DNA of 64,000 bases from Lewinellaceae bacterium (GTDB lineage Bacteria > Bacteroidota > Bacteroidia > Chitinophagales > Saprospiraceae). Of this stretch, positions 45,004 to 53,794 are shown piece by piece. Under the pieces are notes generated by a model. It worked only from the letters and a program-made list of their open reading frames with translations, was not told the origin of the DNA and ran no database searches. The DNA lies in assembly GCA_020636255.1 (NCBI GenBank), contig JACJYE010000008.1, positions 124,001-188,000 of the forward strand. The letters run 5' to 3'. Positions within the stretch are counted from its first letter, which is position 1. Each line of letters starts with the position of its first letter. The position numbers and the translations under genes were made by a program.

Positions 45004-46239
45004 ATGCGTCACTTAACGAAAAACCTCGTTTTTCTCCTATCTTTAATGGCCTGCGCCACCACCTTTGCCCAAACGGCCTATACCGTTGAGGGCATCCCCA
45101 ACCCCAAGGACAGCCGCGGATACGTCAGCAACCCCGACGGGGTATTGTCGGAAGGGGAAGTGATGCAGCTCAACGGGGTGGCGGCCGCGCTGGAGAACAG
45201 CTCCACGGCCCAGGTGGCCATCGTCATCGTCAACAGCATTGGCGAGGAGAACCCCAAAGATTTTGCAACCCGCCTCTTCAATTACTGGGGGATCGGGCAG
45301 GCAGATGTCGATAACGGCCTGCTTATCTTTTCTGTAATGGACCAGCGGCGCACAGAATTCGAAACGGGTTATGGGCTGGAAGGCGTGCTGCCCGATGTTA
45401 TCTGCTACCGCATCGGCATGCAGGAACTGGTGCCTTATTTCAAAGACGGCCAGTACGGACAGGGGCTACTGTCGGCCCTGATCCGCATCAAAACGACGCT
45501 GGAAGACCCGGAAGCGCTGGAAGAGATCCGGTCGGGAGGCAGCCAGCAATACGGAAGCGGGCAGGCTTTCCGGCCAGTACCGGGCCTGCCGGCCGCATTG
45601 GGATGGTACATCGTGGCCAACGCACTGTTTCACCTCCTGGTTGTGTTGTGGCTCCTGTATACGGGCTTTAGCAAACAAGACCTTTACGACCGATACCGGG
45701 CAGTGCGAAGGGTGTATTTCTTCATTTTTGTCATCCTGTTCCCCATACCGTACCTGCTCGTATACTTTTACCTGAAAAGAAGGCTGAATTACCTTCGCAA
45801 CCACCCCCGCTTCGGCAAGGATACGGGTAAGCCCCTGCACAAACTGGACGAATGGAAAGACGATGAATACCTCGAAGCCGGCCAGGTGATGGAGGAAAAG
45901 GTCGGCTCCGTCGATTACGACGTATGGGTGACAGACGAACACGATGAAGTGCTCATCCTGCGTTATGCCAAGCGTTTTTCCCGGTATTCCGACTGCCCCA
46001 AATGCCATTACCGCACTTACTACCTCGAACAAACGCGTGTCCTGAAAGCCGCTACCTATTCCCACTCGGGGCTTCAGGAACAGATATTCTCCTGTAAGAA
46101 CTGCAATTACCTGGACCGCAAGCTCATTACCATCCCGAAAAAAACGCGCTCCTCCGGTGGCGGCAGTAGTGGCGGCGGTGGCGGCGGTGGTTTCGGCGGC
46201 GGAAGCTCGGGCGGCGGCGGAGCAGGGGTATCGTGGTAG
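45004..46239 (+). CDS. TPM-domain protein (YgcG-like) with zinc ribbon and Gly-rich tail
   Basis: 411 residues from ATG 45004 (MRHLTKNLVFLLSLM); an in-frame ATG at 44947 would put 19 residues before the signal peptide. Order: signal peptide ending TTFAQ; TPM domain (about 40-165, GVLSEGEVMQLNGVAAAL, QVAIVIVNSIGE, NGLLIFSVMDQRR, ETGYGLEGVLPD); two membrane helices (about 200-220 and 235-257); a four-Cys zinc-ribbon-like unit (CPKC and CKNC around residues 332 and 367); and a C-terminal Ser/Gly-rich segment (GGGSSGGGGAGVSW) typical of YgcG relatives. TPM domains have been tied to phosphatase activity and to membrane-protein quality control; the exact role here is unknown. Confidence 0.88.
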   Translation: MRHLTKNLVFLLSLMACATTFAQTAYTVEGIPNPKDSRGYVSNPDGVLSEGEVMQLNGVAAALENSSTAQVAIVIVNSIGEENPKDFATRLFNYWGIGQADVDNGLLIFSVMDQRRTEFETGYGLEGVLPDVICYRIGMQELVPYFKDGQYGQGLLSALIRIKTTLEDPEALEEIRSGGSQQYGSGQAFRPVPGLPAALGWYIVANALFHLLVVLWLLYTGFSKQDLYDRYRAVRRVYFFIFVILFPIPYLLVYFYLKRRLNYLRNHPRFGKDTGKPLHKLDEWKDDEYLEAGQVMEEKVGSVDYDVWVTDEHDEVLILRYAKRFSRYSDCPKCHYRTYYLEQTRVLKAATYSHSGLQEQIFSCKNCNYLDRKLITIPKKTRSSGGGSSGGGGGGGFGGGSSGGGGAGVSW

Positions 46240-46324
46240 GATGCCGCCGTGGCCGTATCGCGGCCCGGCCCTTATAACACAAAGCAACAATAGTAATATT
46301 CGTGATCGCTATCGCATACGGAAT

Positions 46325-46678
46325 TTAACGCCAGGCGCCCAGAATGAACCCGATACCGGTGAAATAAAGGATGATGTACGATCCGTTGATCAGAATATAC
46401 CGCCAGGAGCGCTGTTCAAAGAGCGCGATGGCCGTAAAAATTGCAGCAGCCCAGCCAAACCCCGTGAGAAAACCGGCTGCAAGCCCCCATTGCCAATCCG
46501 TACCCTCATCGCCCAGAAAAAAAGCCATATTGTACGACATGAGATAGGCCAGCAGGAAGCCCAGGCCATACATCTTCGCTGGTTTGGCATTGCGAATAAC
46601 TTCTTCGGTAAGGCCGGTTTCTTTCATCCAGGCCTTGTAAAACAGCGCCGGCGAGTACCATAACGCCCCCAGCATCAT
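46325..46678 (-). pseudogene. DUF1761 protein, N-terminally truncated
   Basis: 117 residues from the first ATG. The sequence fits the DUF1761 membrane-protein family from its LGALWYSPALFYKAWMKETGL block through three further helices to the end. Normal members have a full hydrophobic helix of about 20 residues before that block; here only about ten residues of such a segment can be read in frame (VFTCSVFN) before it runs into sequence belonging in another frame to the AraC-type fragment. It may still be translated. Function of the family is unknown. Confidence 0.65.
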
Positions 46679-47013
46679 GTTGAAAACAGAACAGGTGAAT
46701 ACCGCTTCAAAAAAGGATAGGCCATGCCCCGCTGGAATTGAATGACGAACATCTCAGCATCCTGGCCGGAATGGATAGAGATATACTCCCGGCGCAGCCC
46801 GGAAACCCACGCCTTGCGAAATGCCTGTTTTAAGAGAAGCGTGTCGTTGTCGTACAGATTTTTGGGTAATTGTGTCAGGTCAATGACCACCTCTACATGG
46901 CCGTCAGGCAGAAAACGGTCGATGCTGTGCTGAGGCTGATACCCTTTATAATAGGTAAAAGACGCAACGAACAGCCCCAATGGGTGCGTTGGAAAATGTA
47001 GTTTAAAAGTCAT
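46675..47013 (-). pseudogene. AraC-family regulator fragment (DUF6597-like N-terminal domain only)
   Basis: 112 residues. It matches the N-terminal ligand domain that precedes an AraC HTH in many Bacteroidota regulators (SIDRFLPDGHVEVVIDL, KAWVSGLRREYISIHSG, AEMFVIQFQRGMAYPFLK). The match stops near residue 104; the normal continuation and the DNA-binding HTH are absent, and the frame ends four bases into the DUF1761 ORF. The simplest explanation is a deletion that removed the regulator's 3' half and the start of a following DUF1761 gene. Confidence 0.65.
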
Positions 47014-47092
47014 CCGCTTATGGGCTTATCCTATTCCAGTGATCCGTTCCATTTTCGCCGCCACTACCCTCCCTTTGCCCTCCTAAACCCGC

Positions 47093-48532
47093 TCAAAATA
47101 CCAGCGTCATGATAGAATGCGGCAGGCTGGTGGCTGGCGCGGCCTGGCCGTCGAGCCAGAACTGGAACGAAACGGCATCGTCGCCCAGGTTCAAAACGAC
47201 TACGGCCACCGTGCCATCAGGGTTTTTGAACGCCGTCGTCTGCAATCGGTCGCGGTTGGACGAGCTGATGATACGGCGCGCCCCCGGGCGGATGAACCTG
47301 GAAAAATGGCCGATGTAATAGTAAGAACTCATGTAGTACAGCTCACCTGTACGGGTGTCGCCGTGGATAGGTGAAAAACAGAAATTGCCCACGTGGTTGG
47401 GGCCTCCCGTTTCATCCAGCAACACGTTCCAGTCCGTCCAGCCCACCGAGCCGTTGTTGAGGTCGTTCACCATGCTCTTGCCATACTGTTCCCCCCAATG
47501 CCATTCGTACACCTTATCGAGGTTGAAGGGGTAGGTACAGCCTTCCGTGAACAACAGTTTTTTATCGGGAAAGCTCTCCTGTACGCGCTTGACATTTTCG
47601 AAGTTGTCGGGAGCATACCAGTGGAAGCCGGTGCCCCACACGTATTTCGCAGCCTCTGCGTCGTTCAGTACGGTCGACGCGCGCTGATACATCAGGTCGC
47701 GGTTGTGGTCCCAGATGATGATGTTCTTGTCTTTCAGGCCCTGCTTATGGAAAGTGGGGCCAAGGTAATCGCGCACGAAATCGCGCTCGTCTTCAGCAGT
47801 CCAGATACAGGACTCCCAGGTTTGGGTGGCCATAGGCTCGTTCTGCACCGAAACACCCCAGATGGGTATCCCGGCCTTTTCATAAGCGTTGACGAATTTT
47901 ACAAAGTAGTTGGCCCATGCCTGCCGGTATTCGGGTAATAATTTACCGCCGTGCAGCATGTCGTTGTTGTCCTTCATCCATGCCGGCGGGCTCCAGGGGC
48001 TGGCGAAAATGGTGAGCGAGCCTCCTGCAGCGGCTATGGCCCTTTTGACGAAGGGAATGCGGTACTGCTCATCGTGGTTTACGCTGAAGGACTTCAGCGA
48101 TACATCCTTGTCTTCAACATAGGTGTAACTGCCGCTGGAAAAATCGCAACTGTGGATATTGACCCGCGCCAACGTATATCCGATGCCCTTTTCGGGGTCG
48201 AAATAGGCCTGCAGCACTTCCTTTTGTTTTTCGGCGGGCAGCTTTGCAAAGGTTTCTGCTGCGGCATCGGTCAGCGCCCCGCCTATACCCAGGAACTCCT
48301 GGAAGGTATGGGTGGGGTCGACGAAAATGCATTCCTGCGTTTCCAGGGGTTGCCCGAAAGGTTTCAGGTTGAGCACGGCCGTTTCTGATAAGCGGTATTC
48401 CGTATTGGCGGCCGTTGTGAATACCCTTACCCTGGCCGGCCCACTGTTTGAAGCCCGGGATGCTTGTGCATGCAGAACAGCAACGGAACCTAACACCAGA
48501 AGCGGAAGTAGAATGATGACTTTGGATCTCAT
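47093..48532 (-). CDS. Glycoside hydrolase family 30 glycosidase (glucosylceramidase-like), exported
   Basis: 479 residues from ATG 48532 (MRSKVIILLPLLVLGSVAV, a signal peptide); an upstream ATG at 48595 would add 21 charged residues. The GH30 TIM barrel shows FLGIGGALTDAAAETF, the acid/base Glu in SVQNEPMATQTWESC (about 229) and the nucleophile Glu in LLFTEGCTYP (about 328). The last 70 residues form the usual beta-sandwich (RDRLQTTAFKNPDGTVAVVV). Family members cleave beta-glucosidic, beta-1,6-glucan or xylan linkages; the QNEP/TEGC context is of the beta-glucosylceramidase/beta-1,6-glucanase type. Probably periplasmic or secreted. No polysaccharide locus surrounds it. Confidence 0.93.
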   Translation of the reverse strand: MRSKVIILLPLLVLGSVAVLHAQASRASNSGPARVRVFTTAANTEYRLSETAVLNLKPFGQPLETQECIFVDPTHTFQEFLGIGGALTDAAAETFAKLPAEKQKEVLQAYFDPEKGIGYTLARVNIHSCDFSSGSYTYVEDKDVSLKSFSVNHDEQYRIPFVKRAIAAAGGSLTIFASPWSPPAWMKDNNDMLHGGKLLPEYRQAWANYFVKFVNAYEKAGIPIWGVSVQNEPMATQTWESCIWTAEDERDFVRDYLGPTFHKQGLKDKNIIIWDHNRDLMYQRASTVLNDAEAAKYVWGTGFHWYAPDNFENVKRVQESFPDKKLLFTEGCTYPFNLDKVYEWHWGEQYGKSMVNDLNNGSVGWTDWNVLLDETGGPNHVGNFCFSPIHGDTRTGELYYMSSYYYIGHFSRFIRPGARRIISSSNRDRLQTTAFKNPDGTVAVVVLNLGDDAVSFQFWLDGQAAPATSLPHSIMTLVF

Positions 48533-48617
48533 ATGTCTTTTGTTTTGTTTTTGCTCGTTCTCCTGGCGCCTGATGAAGCGAATGGCCCTTTCCATCGCCT
48601 TCCCAGGCCTTTTATGC

Positions 48618-49208
48618 CTATCCTTCTCTGTCGTACACCAGGCCGCCCAGCGTGCTGAACTGCAGGATGCCGTATTCCTTGTTGTAAAACAGTTGCACCA
48701 GGTCTTCCTGTGCCATGTTATCGTACTGGTAATTTAGTTCAATGACATCACTGTACGATACGCCACCCAGCTCGACGGAAGCGTGTTTGTTGAACATTGC
48801 TGCGCCCATCCCTGTCAAAGCCCCGTCTTCGAGCACCCTGATCTGCACGCCGTTATACCTGTTATTCCGCCCGGGCGAGATGCTGTATTGCAAAAAACAA
48901 TCCTGCGATGTCCCCCGGTGAATGAACTCGATAAAAGGAAGGCTCTTGCCGGCTTCCTGCATCGTCAATTCCAGGTACTCTTCACAAACATACGGGATAT
49001 CGGGTTGCAAGACTTCCATTTTTTTGTTCACATGGACGGGAAACACCTCGCCTTCGCTGTTCCTGAAATACAAGAGCTGATCGTCGGTGTAAGGTACGTT
49101 ATCCACTACCGCCTCACAAAGCGGCAGGTATTGGCGTTCCTCACAATCGTCGTCCGGGCCGCAGGCACAATAAGCCAGCGGCAGGAGTAAAAGTACGGCC
49201 TTTCTCAT
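48618..49208 (-). CDS. Putative surface lipoprotein of unknown function
   Basis: 196 residues. The N-terminus MRKAVLLLLPLAYCACGPDD is a lipoprotein signal with Cys at 14 or 16, followed by acidic residues (GPDDDCEE) like the Bacteroidota surface-export signal. The body is mixed alpha/beta with a mid segment SLPFIEFIHRGTSQDCFLQY and a C-terminal ELNYQYDNMAQEDLVQLFYN. I do not recognise the family. It is the gene before GH30 on the same strand, 85 bp upstream. Confidence 0.75.
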   Translation of the reverse strand: MRKAVLLLLPLAYCACGPDDDCEERQYLPLCEAVVDNVPYTDDQLLYFRNSEGEVFPVHVNKKMEVLQPDIPYVCEEYLELTMQEAGKSLPFIEFIHRGTSQDCFLQYSISPGRNNRYNGVQIRVLEDGALTGMGAAMFNKHASVELGGVSYSDVIELNYQYDNMAQEDLVQLFYNKEYGILQFSTLGGLVYDREG

Positions 49209-49403
49209 TTCGCCTTTTTTAATTTGAGAAAAATTTACAATTGGATCTCACGGCTTCCGATGGAAGACTGAATACTGACTACTGCTCAGCATTTCGTCAC
49301 CTGGAACGGCTCAGAGCTTGTTTGGAGGTTGAAATACAGGGTGGGTTGTGCATGAAGAGCGGCAGCCAGCCCGGGCTTACTGAGAATATACAGGCGATAC
49401 GGG

Positions 49404-50423
49404 TCATTTTTCTTCCCACACCACCTGTCCTACGGTATCGACGTAGCGCCAGGCGCCCTGATGGCCAACCAGGGCCAGCCCGTCGTGAAAAGGCAAAGCA
49501 CTATCGTACTTGGGGGGAATGAGCCATTCGCCCGTCGGCCCTATAAAACCCCAGTGGCCGTTGGCTTTTACGGGTGCCAGGCCGTTGGCCAGCAGCCCTG
49601 CGTCTTCGAAACGGGGCGGAATGCAAATGTTGCCCGATTTATCGATGAAACCGAAACGGCCGTGTTGTTCCACCGGCGCCAGCCCTTCACCAAAATCGCC
49701 GGCAAACCCGAAGGCCGGTGGGATGGCCAGGTTGCCCTCATCGTCGATAAAGCCATACAGGCCATCCTGAACAATGATAGCCATACCGTCAAAAAATTCG
49801 CCATTGGAATAACCATCCTGGAGTTCGAACTGCGGCTCCACCAACAGTTCTCCTTCACTGTTGATCAGGCCCCAGTAGTTCCCCTGCTGTACTACCGCCA
49901 CATCGCCCTGAAAACTTCGCCCGCTGTCGAACTGCGGTGCAATGGCCATTTCGCCGTCCTCGTCGATATACCCCCATTTCTCCACCAGTTGCACGGGCGC
50001 CAGCCCGGAGGCGAATTCCCCCGCCGCTTCGAATTGTGGGCGTATCTTCCAGGTGCCGTCCGGGCGGATGAAGCCGTAGCGGTTGTTGCGCCGCACAGGC
50101 GCCAGGCCGTCGCCGAAGTCGCCGGCATCTTCAAACTGGATATCCACCACCAGGTTGCCGCGGGTATCGATATACCCCCAGCGGTTGACGAGCTGGGCGC
50201 GTGCCAGGCCCTGCTCGAAAAAGCCTACGAAATTGAACAGGTGTTTCAACAGCAGGCGGCCCATGGCGTCCATCGGCACGAGCTTTTCATTGAACCGCAC
50301 CCGCGAAAAGCCATGGTAGAAATCTTCAGCCTCCAGGTACTGTGGTTCGATCACCACTTCGCCCTGCCGGTTGATGAAGCCATAGCGGCTTTGTGCGCGA
50401 ATTTTATACAAGGGTGCAGTCAT
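49404..50423 (-). CDS. WG-repeat protein
   Basis: 339 residues made almost wholly of about 22-25-residue WG repeats of the type WGYIDTRGNLVVDIQFEDAG and YGFIDDEGNLAIPPAFGFAG, some twelve copies. Repeats of this type fold into a beta-rich solenoid or propeller. No signal peptide is visible, so a cytoplasmic role is likely, although many relatives are exported. Function is unknown; such proteins often mediate protein contacts. Confidence 0.9.
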   Translation of the reverse strand: MTAPLYKIRAQSRYGFINRQGEVVIEPQYLEAEDFYHGFSRVRFNEKLVPMDAMGRLLLKHLFNFVGFFEQGLARAQLVNRWGYIDTRGNLVVDIQFEDAGDFGDGLAPVRRNNRYGFIRPDGTWKIRPQFEAAGEFASGLAPVQLVEKWGYIDEDGEMAIAPQFDSGRSFQGDVAVVQQGNYWGLINSEGELLVEPQFELQDGYSNGEFFDGMAIIVQDGLYGFIDDEGNLAIPPAFGFAGDFGEGLAPVEQHGRFGFIDKSGNICIPPRFEDAGLLANGLAPVKANGHWGFIGPTGEWLIPPKYDSALPFHDGLALVGHQGAWRYVDTVGQVVWEEK

Positions 50424-50504
50424 GTATGGTACTCAGCTTATACTTTCCTGTTGGCCGGATGCGAATATAGGGAAAAGGTGGCGTAGTCAAAGGGCCATGT
50501 GCGT

Positions 50505-51044
50505 TTATGGCCGTACGGTTTTTTCTTCAGAGGAAGGCCATAGCGTTATCAGCCAGATGGCCAGCCCACCGATGAATATCTTCACTATTGCCCCCTTCCA
50601 GAAAGGATAAAGGCCATATTCCAGGGCTTTTTCCCAGCCGTAAAGCATGGCCAGGCGCAACAGGCCGAAAGCCAGGATCACTACGGTGCCGGCTGCCATA
50701 GCTGCTACGGCCCGGCCCAGGCGCCGCCCCCAGCCCTGCCCTGCCAGCCAGCTAACAACCCAGGCGCCGGCGATAAAGCCGAACAGAAAGCCGCCGCTGC
50801 CTCCTGCCAGTACGCTCCAGCCGCTCCGCCCCCCGGCAAATACCGGCAGGCCCAACGCCCCCAGCAATACGTATACGGCTACCGCCAGAGGCGGCCACGG
50901 GCGCCGGAGCAACATGCCCACCATCAGCACGGCCAGGCTCTGGCCCGTAATGGGGATGCCACCCGCTGCCGCCGGCAACTGGATGGCGGCCTGCGCCATA
51001 AGGGCCATAAAGGCCAGGCTCAGAAAAAAGGGAAGAACCGGCAT
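50505..51044 (-). CDS. bioY: BioY-family biotin transporter S component
   Basis: 179 residues, six predicted helices. BioY features: IPITGQSLAVLMVGMLL (about 30-46), VYVLLGALGLPVFAGGRSG (about 58-76), GGSGGFLFGFIAGAWVVSWL (about 82-101) and the terminal WKGAIVKIFIGGLAIWL. BioY takes up biotin, alone or with the energy-coupling subunits EcfA and EcfT. Neither subunit is in this window. It is divergent from the small hypothetical gene at 51134. Confidence 0.92.
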   Translation of the reverse strand: MPVLPFFLSLAFMALMAQAAIQLPAAAGGIPITGQSLAVLMVGMLLRRPWPPLAVAVYVLLGALGLPVFAGGRSGWSVLAGGSGGFLFGFIAGAWVVSWLAGQGWGRRLGRAVAAMAAGTVVILAFGLLRLAMLYGWEKALEYGLYPFWKGAIVKIFIGGLAIWLITLWPSSEEKTVRP

Positions 51045-51133
51045 AGTTCTCTTTATCTTCCTTAATTTTGCGAACCGCCTCCCGGAAGAGGCGGCGGCGA
51101 CTGACTGTTCAAGGATAAACGATCAATTCCCTA

Positions 51134-51526
51134 ATGGCACTGCGCAAGGATTTTCCACCGGCGGGCACCGAATATCTGGGCGGCGAAAGCGACGGCTACG
51201 AATACCGCACCGTCTTCGCCGGCTCCAACCTGGATCAGACGTACGAAATGGTGTGCCAGTTCCTCAGGGAAGAGGGTTATGCAGATGTGCCCATTCCCCG
51301 AAATGCCGAAGAAATGAGGTTGTTCCGGCTGCCTACGCGCAACCGGCAGATCCTGCTCTTCGAAGACAACGGCTACGTTCATAACCCCGTCAAGATCCTC
51401 TTTCCCATCGACAGGCGGAAAAGGACAACCTTGCTGCTGTGCCTCTACAACGAAACAGACCCGGAACACCTGCTCAAGTTCCACCGCGTACTGGAACGGC
51501 GGGCCCGGGAGGAAGAGAACCGCTGA
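51134..51526 (+). CDS. Hypothetical protein (130 aa)
   Basis: A soluble alpha/beta protein without signal or membrane segment (EYRTVFAGSNLDQTYEMVCQ, RNRQILLFEDNGYVHNPVKI, TTLLLCLYNETDPEHLLKFH). Codon use and the clean start after a 90-bp divergent gap support a real gene; the codons for the stop nearly touch the end of the convergent lipoprotein gene. I do not recognise the family. Confidence 0.75.
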   Translation: MALRKDFPPAGTEYLGGESDGYEYRTVFAGSNLDQTYEMVCQFLREEGYADVPIPRNAEEMRLFRLPTRNRQILLFEDNGYVHNPVKILFPIDRRKRTTLLLCLYNETDPEHLLKFHRVLERRAREEENR

Positions 51527-52168
51527 TCACTGCAGCCGGGCCAGCTTTTTGATATTCAGCTGATCGATAGCTTTTGCCAGCGTTTTTTCTTCAATATTAT
51601 CCCCGTCAACGGTCAGTATGAACCGATTTTCGACAATAACGCTCACTTCTCCGTTTTTGCTGGACTTGTCGTACTTCTCAAAGGCCTTATACCCCTCGAT
51701 CATCGTCGTACGCTCGTAACCGTTATCGGTTTCGCGGTCAACTTCCATAGACGCCCAGCTCGCCATGCCCGCCAGGGCCATGCTCACGCCCGCCACATCT
51801 ACGATGGACACATCCAGGCGCTGGCCGCCTTCTTCATACTCTGCTTTCGCAGTAGACAAATTCATGCCGAACATGCCGGCCTTCTCGCCAGTATGCGAGG
51901 TGCGCTTCATACCGGCCAGTTCATCAGGCAATAACGCTTTGAGCTCACGGAAGTCGACAACTTCTACCGTTTTGCCGTCCCCCTGCAAGGCATCTCGCAC
52001 TTCGTTCATAGCTTCCTGTACACTCTGCGGTTCATCCTGAGTGCCGCCTTCAGAGCCCTGTTCTGTGGCGTTAGCACTGTCATTGCCGGAACTGCCGCAA
52101 CCGCCACAGCCTGCAAAAAAGAAAATGCTCAGGCCAAGGCCGATCGTGATGATTTTTTTGGTGATCAT
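51527..52168 (-). CDS. Putative lipoprotein of unknown function
   Basis: 213 residues from ATG 52168 (MITKKIITIGLGLSIFFFAG, then Cys); an ATG at 52207 would add 13 residues before the signal. The lipid-attachment Cys (FFFAGCGGCG) is followed by a Ser/Asn/Glu/Gly-rich linker to about residue 50. The globular part (about 55-213) has VVDFRELKALLPDELAGMKR, AEYEEGGQRLDVSIVDVAG and VSVIVENRFILTVDGDNIEE, resembling exported proteins that are annotated only as hypothetical in Bacteroidota. It lies 66 bp after lysS on the same strand. Confidence 0.82.
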   Translation of the reverse strand: MITKKIITIGLGLSIFFFAGCGGCGSSGNDSANATEQGSEGGTQDEPQSVQEAMNEVRDALQGDGKTVEVVDFRELKALLPDELAGMKRTSHTGEKAGMFGMNLSTAKAEYEEGGQRLDVSIVDVAGVSMALAGMASWASMEVDRETDNGYERTTMIEGYKAFEKYDKSSKNGEVSVIVENRFILTVDGDNIEEKTLAKAIDQLNIKKLARLQ

Positions 52169-52234
52169 GATAAAATCGTTTTGGTTCTTCGGATTCAAGA
52201 TAAGCAAAAAGCGTAAATGCGGCTAATGCCGCAT

Positions 52235-53794
52235 TTACTCGCTTCCTTCTTCCTGTTTTTTTTCGGGCTCGTATATGCTCCCCCTCTGGGGCCGCATTTG
52301 AGGGAAGAAGAGGACTTCCTGAATGGAGTGCTGGTCGGTCAGCAGCATTGTGAGGCGGTCGATGCCGATGCCAAGGCCTGAAGTAGGAGGCATGCCGTAC
52401 TCCAGGGACCGAAGGAAATCCTCATCCATGGCCATAGCCTCGAAATCGCCGCGCTCGGCGAGGCGGAGCTGGTCTTCCAGGCGCTGGCGCTGGTCGAGGG
52501 GGTCATTGAGCTCCGAGTAGGCATTGGCGATCTCTTTACCGTTGACGAAAAGCTCGAAGCGCTCGACCAGGCCCGGCTTGCTGCGGTGCTTTTTGGCCAG
52601 CGGCGTCATCTCTATAGGATAGTCGATGATATAAGTAGGCTGGATCAGGTGTTCTTCTACCTTTTCACCGAATATCTCGTCAATCAGTTTGCCTTTGCCC
52701 ATGCTGTCGTCCACAGCGATGCCGAGCTGGCGGCACAGGCTGCGCAGGGCCGATTCGTCCATGCCGGAAATATCGGTTCCCGTGTATTCCTGGATGGCAT
52801 CATACATGCTGAGGCGCCGGTAAGGGCCGGCGAAGTCGATCATTTTACCTTCGTACTCTACTTTGGTATGGCCCGTTACCTCCTGGGCTACGTACTCTAC
52901 CAGTTGTTCTACCATGCCCATCATCCAGTTGTAGTCCTTATAGGCCACGTAGATCTCCATAGAAGTGAACTCGGGGTTGTGGGTCCGGTCCATCCCCTCA
53001 TTGCGGAACATCTTGCCGATCTCGTATACCCCTTCAAAACCACCGACGACGAGCCGCTTGAGGTAAAGCTCATTGGCTATACGCAGGTAGAGAGGGATCT
53101 CCAGGGTATTGTGGAATGTTTTGAAAGGCCGGGCCGCCGCACCGCCGTGAACGGGTTGCAGCGCCGGGGTTTCCACCTCCAGCCAGCCGCGGCCGTCAAA
53201 AAAGCGGCGCATGGCGGAGATGAGCTTGCTGCGCTTCAGGAATATCTCCTTAACGTGCGGGTTGACGGTCAGGTCGACATAACGCTGGCGGTAGCGCTGC
53301 TCGGGGTCAGTGAACGCGTCGTAGACGTTCCCCTCCTCGTCGCGTTTGACGACAGGCAGCGGGTGCAGGGATTTGCTCAGCAGTTTCAGTTCTCTGACAT
53401 GGATCGTGATCTCCCCCATGCGGGTGCGAAAGGCAAAGCCTTCCACTCCGATGAAATCACCGATGTCGAGCAGTTTTTTGAAAACAGTATTGTAAAGTTC
53501 TTTATCCTCGCCAGGACAGATCTCATCGCGCGCGATGTAGAGCTGAATACGGCCGCTGCCGTCCTGAAGCTCCGCAAAGGAAGCTTTGCCCATCACGCGG
53601 CTGCCCATCAGGCGCCCCGCCAGGCGCACCTGCTGGAAATTCTGCGGTTCGCCGCCTTCGTCGTTGAAGCCTTCCTGTACCTCCCTGGCATAGGCCGTTA
53701 CTTCAACCGCTTCCGCCGGGTACGGGTCTATCCCCATCTCCCGCAGTTTCTGCAGGTTTTCCCGGCGCAACAATTCCTGTTCGCTAAGTTGCAT
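52235..53794 (-). CDS. lysS: Lysyl-tRNA synthetase, class II
   Basis: 519 residues. The N-terminal OB-fold anticodon-binding domain (about 55-160, VRLAGRLMGSRVMGKASFAE) is followed by the class II core: motif 1 near PHVKEIFLKRSKLISAMRRF, motif 2 FRNEGMDRTHNPEFTSMEIY (about 252-271), and motif 3 GLGIGIDRLTMLLTDQHSI (about 475-493). It charges tRNA-Lys in the cytoplasm. Its start codon abuts an array of hairpin-forming repeats (53821-54031), which therefore lies in its promoter or leader region. Confidence 0.98.
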   Translation of the reverse strand: MQLSEQELLRRENLQKLREMGIDPYPAEAVEVTAYAREVQEGFNDEGGEPQNFQQVRLAGRLMGSRVMGKASFAELQDGSGRIQLYIARDEICPGEDKELYNTVFKKLLDIGDFIGVEGFAFRTRMGEITIHVRELKLLSKSLHPLPVVKRDEEGNVYDAFTDPEQRYRQRYVDLTVNPHVKEIFLKRSKLISAMRRFFDGRGWLEVETPALQPVHGGAAARPFKTFHNTLEIPLYLRIANELYLKRLVVGGFEGVYEIGKMFRNEGMDRTHNPEFTSMEIYVAYKDYNWMMGMVEQLVEYVAQEVTGHTKVEYEGKMIDFAGPYRRLSMYDAIQEYTGTDISGMDESALRSLCRQLGIAVDDSMGKGKLIDEIFGEKVEEHLIQPTYIIDYPIEMTPLAKKHRSKPGLVERFELFVNGKEIANAYSELNDPLDQRQRLEDQLRLAERGDFEAMAMDEDFLRSLEYGMPPTSGLGIGIDRLTMLLTDQHSIQEVLFFPQMRPQRGSIYEPEKKQEEGSE

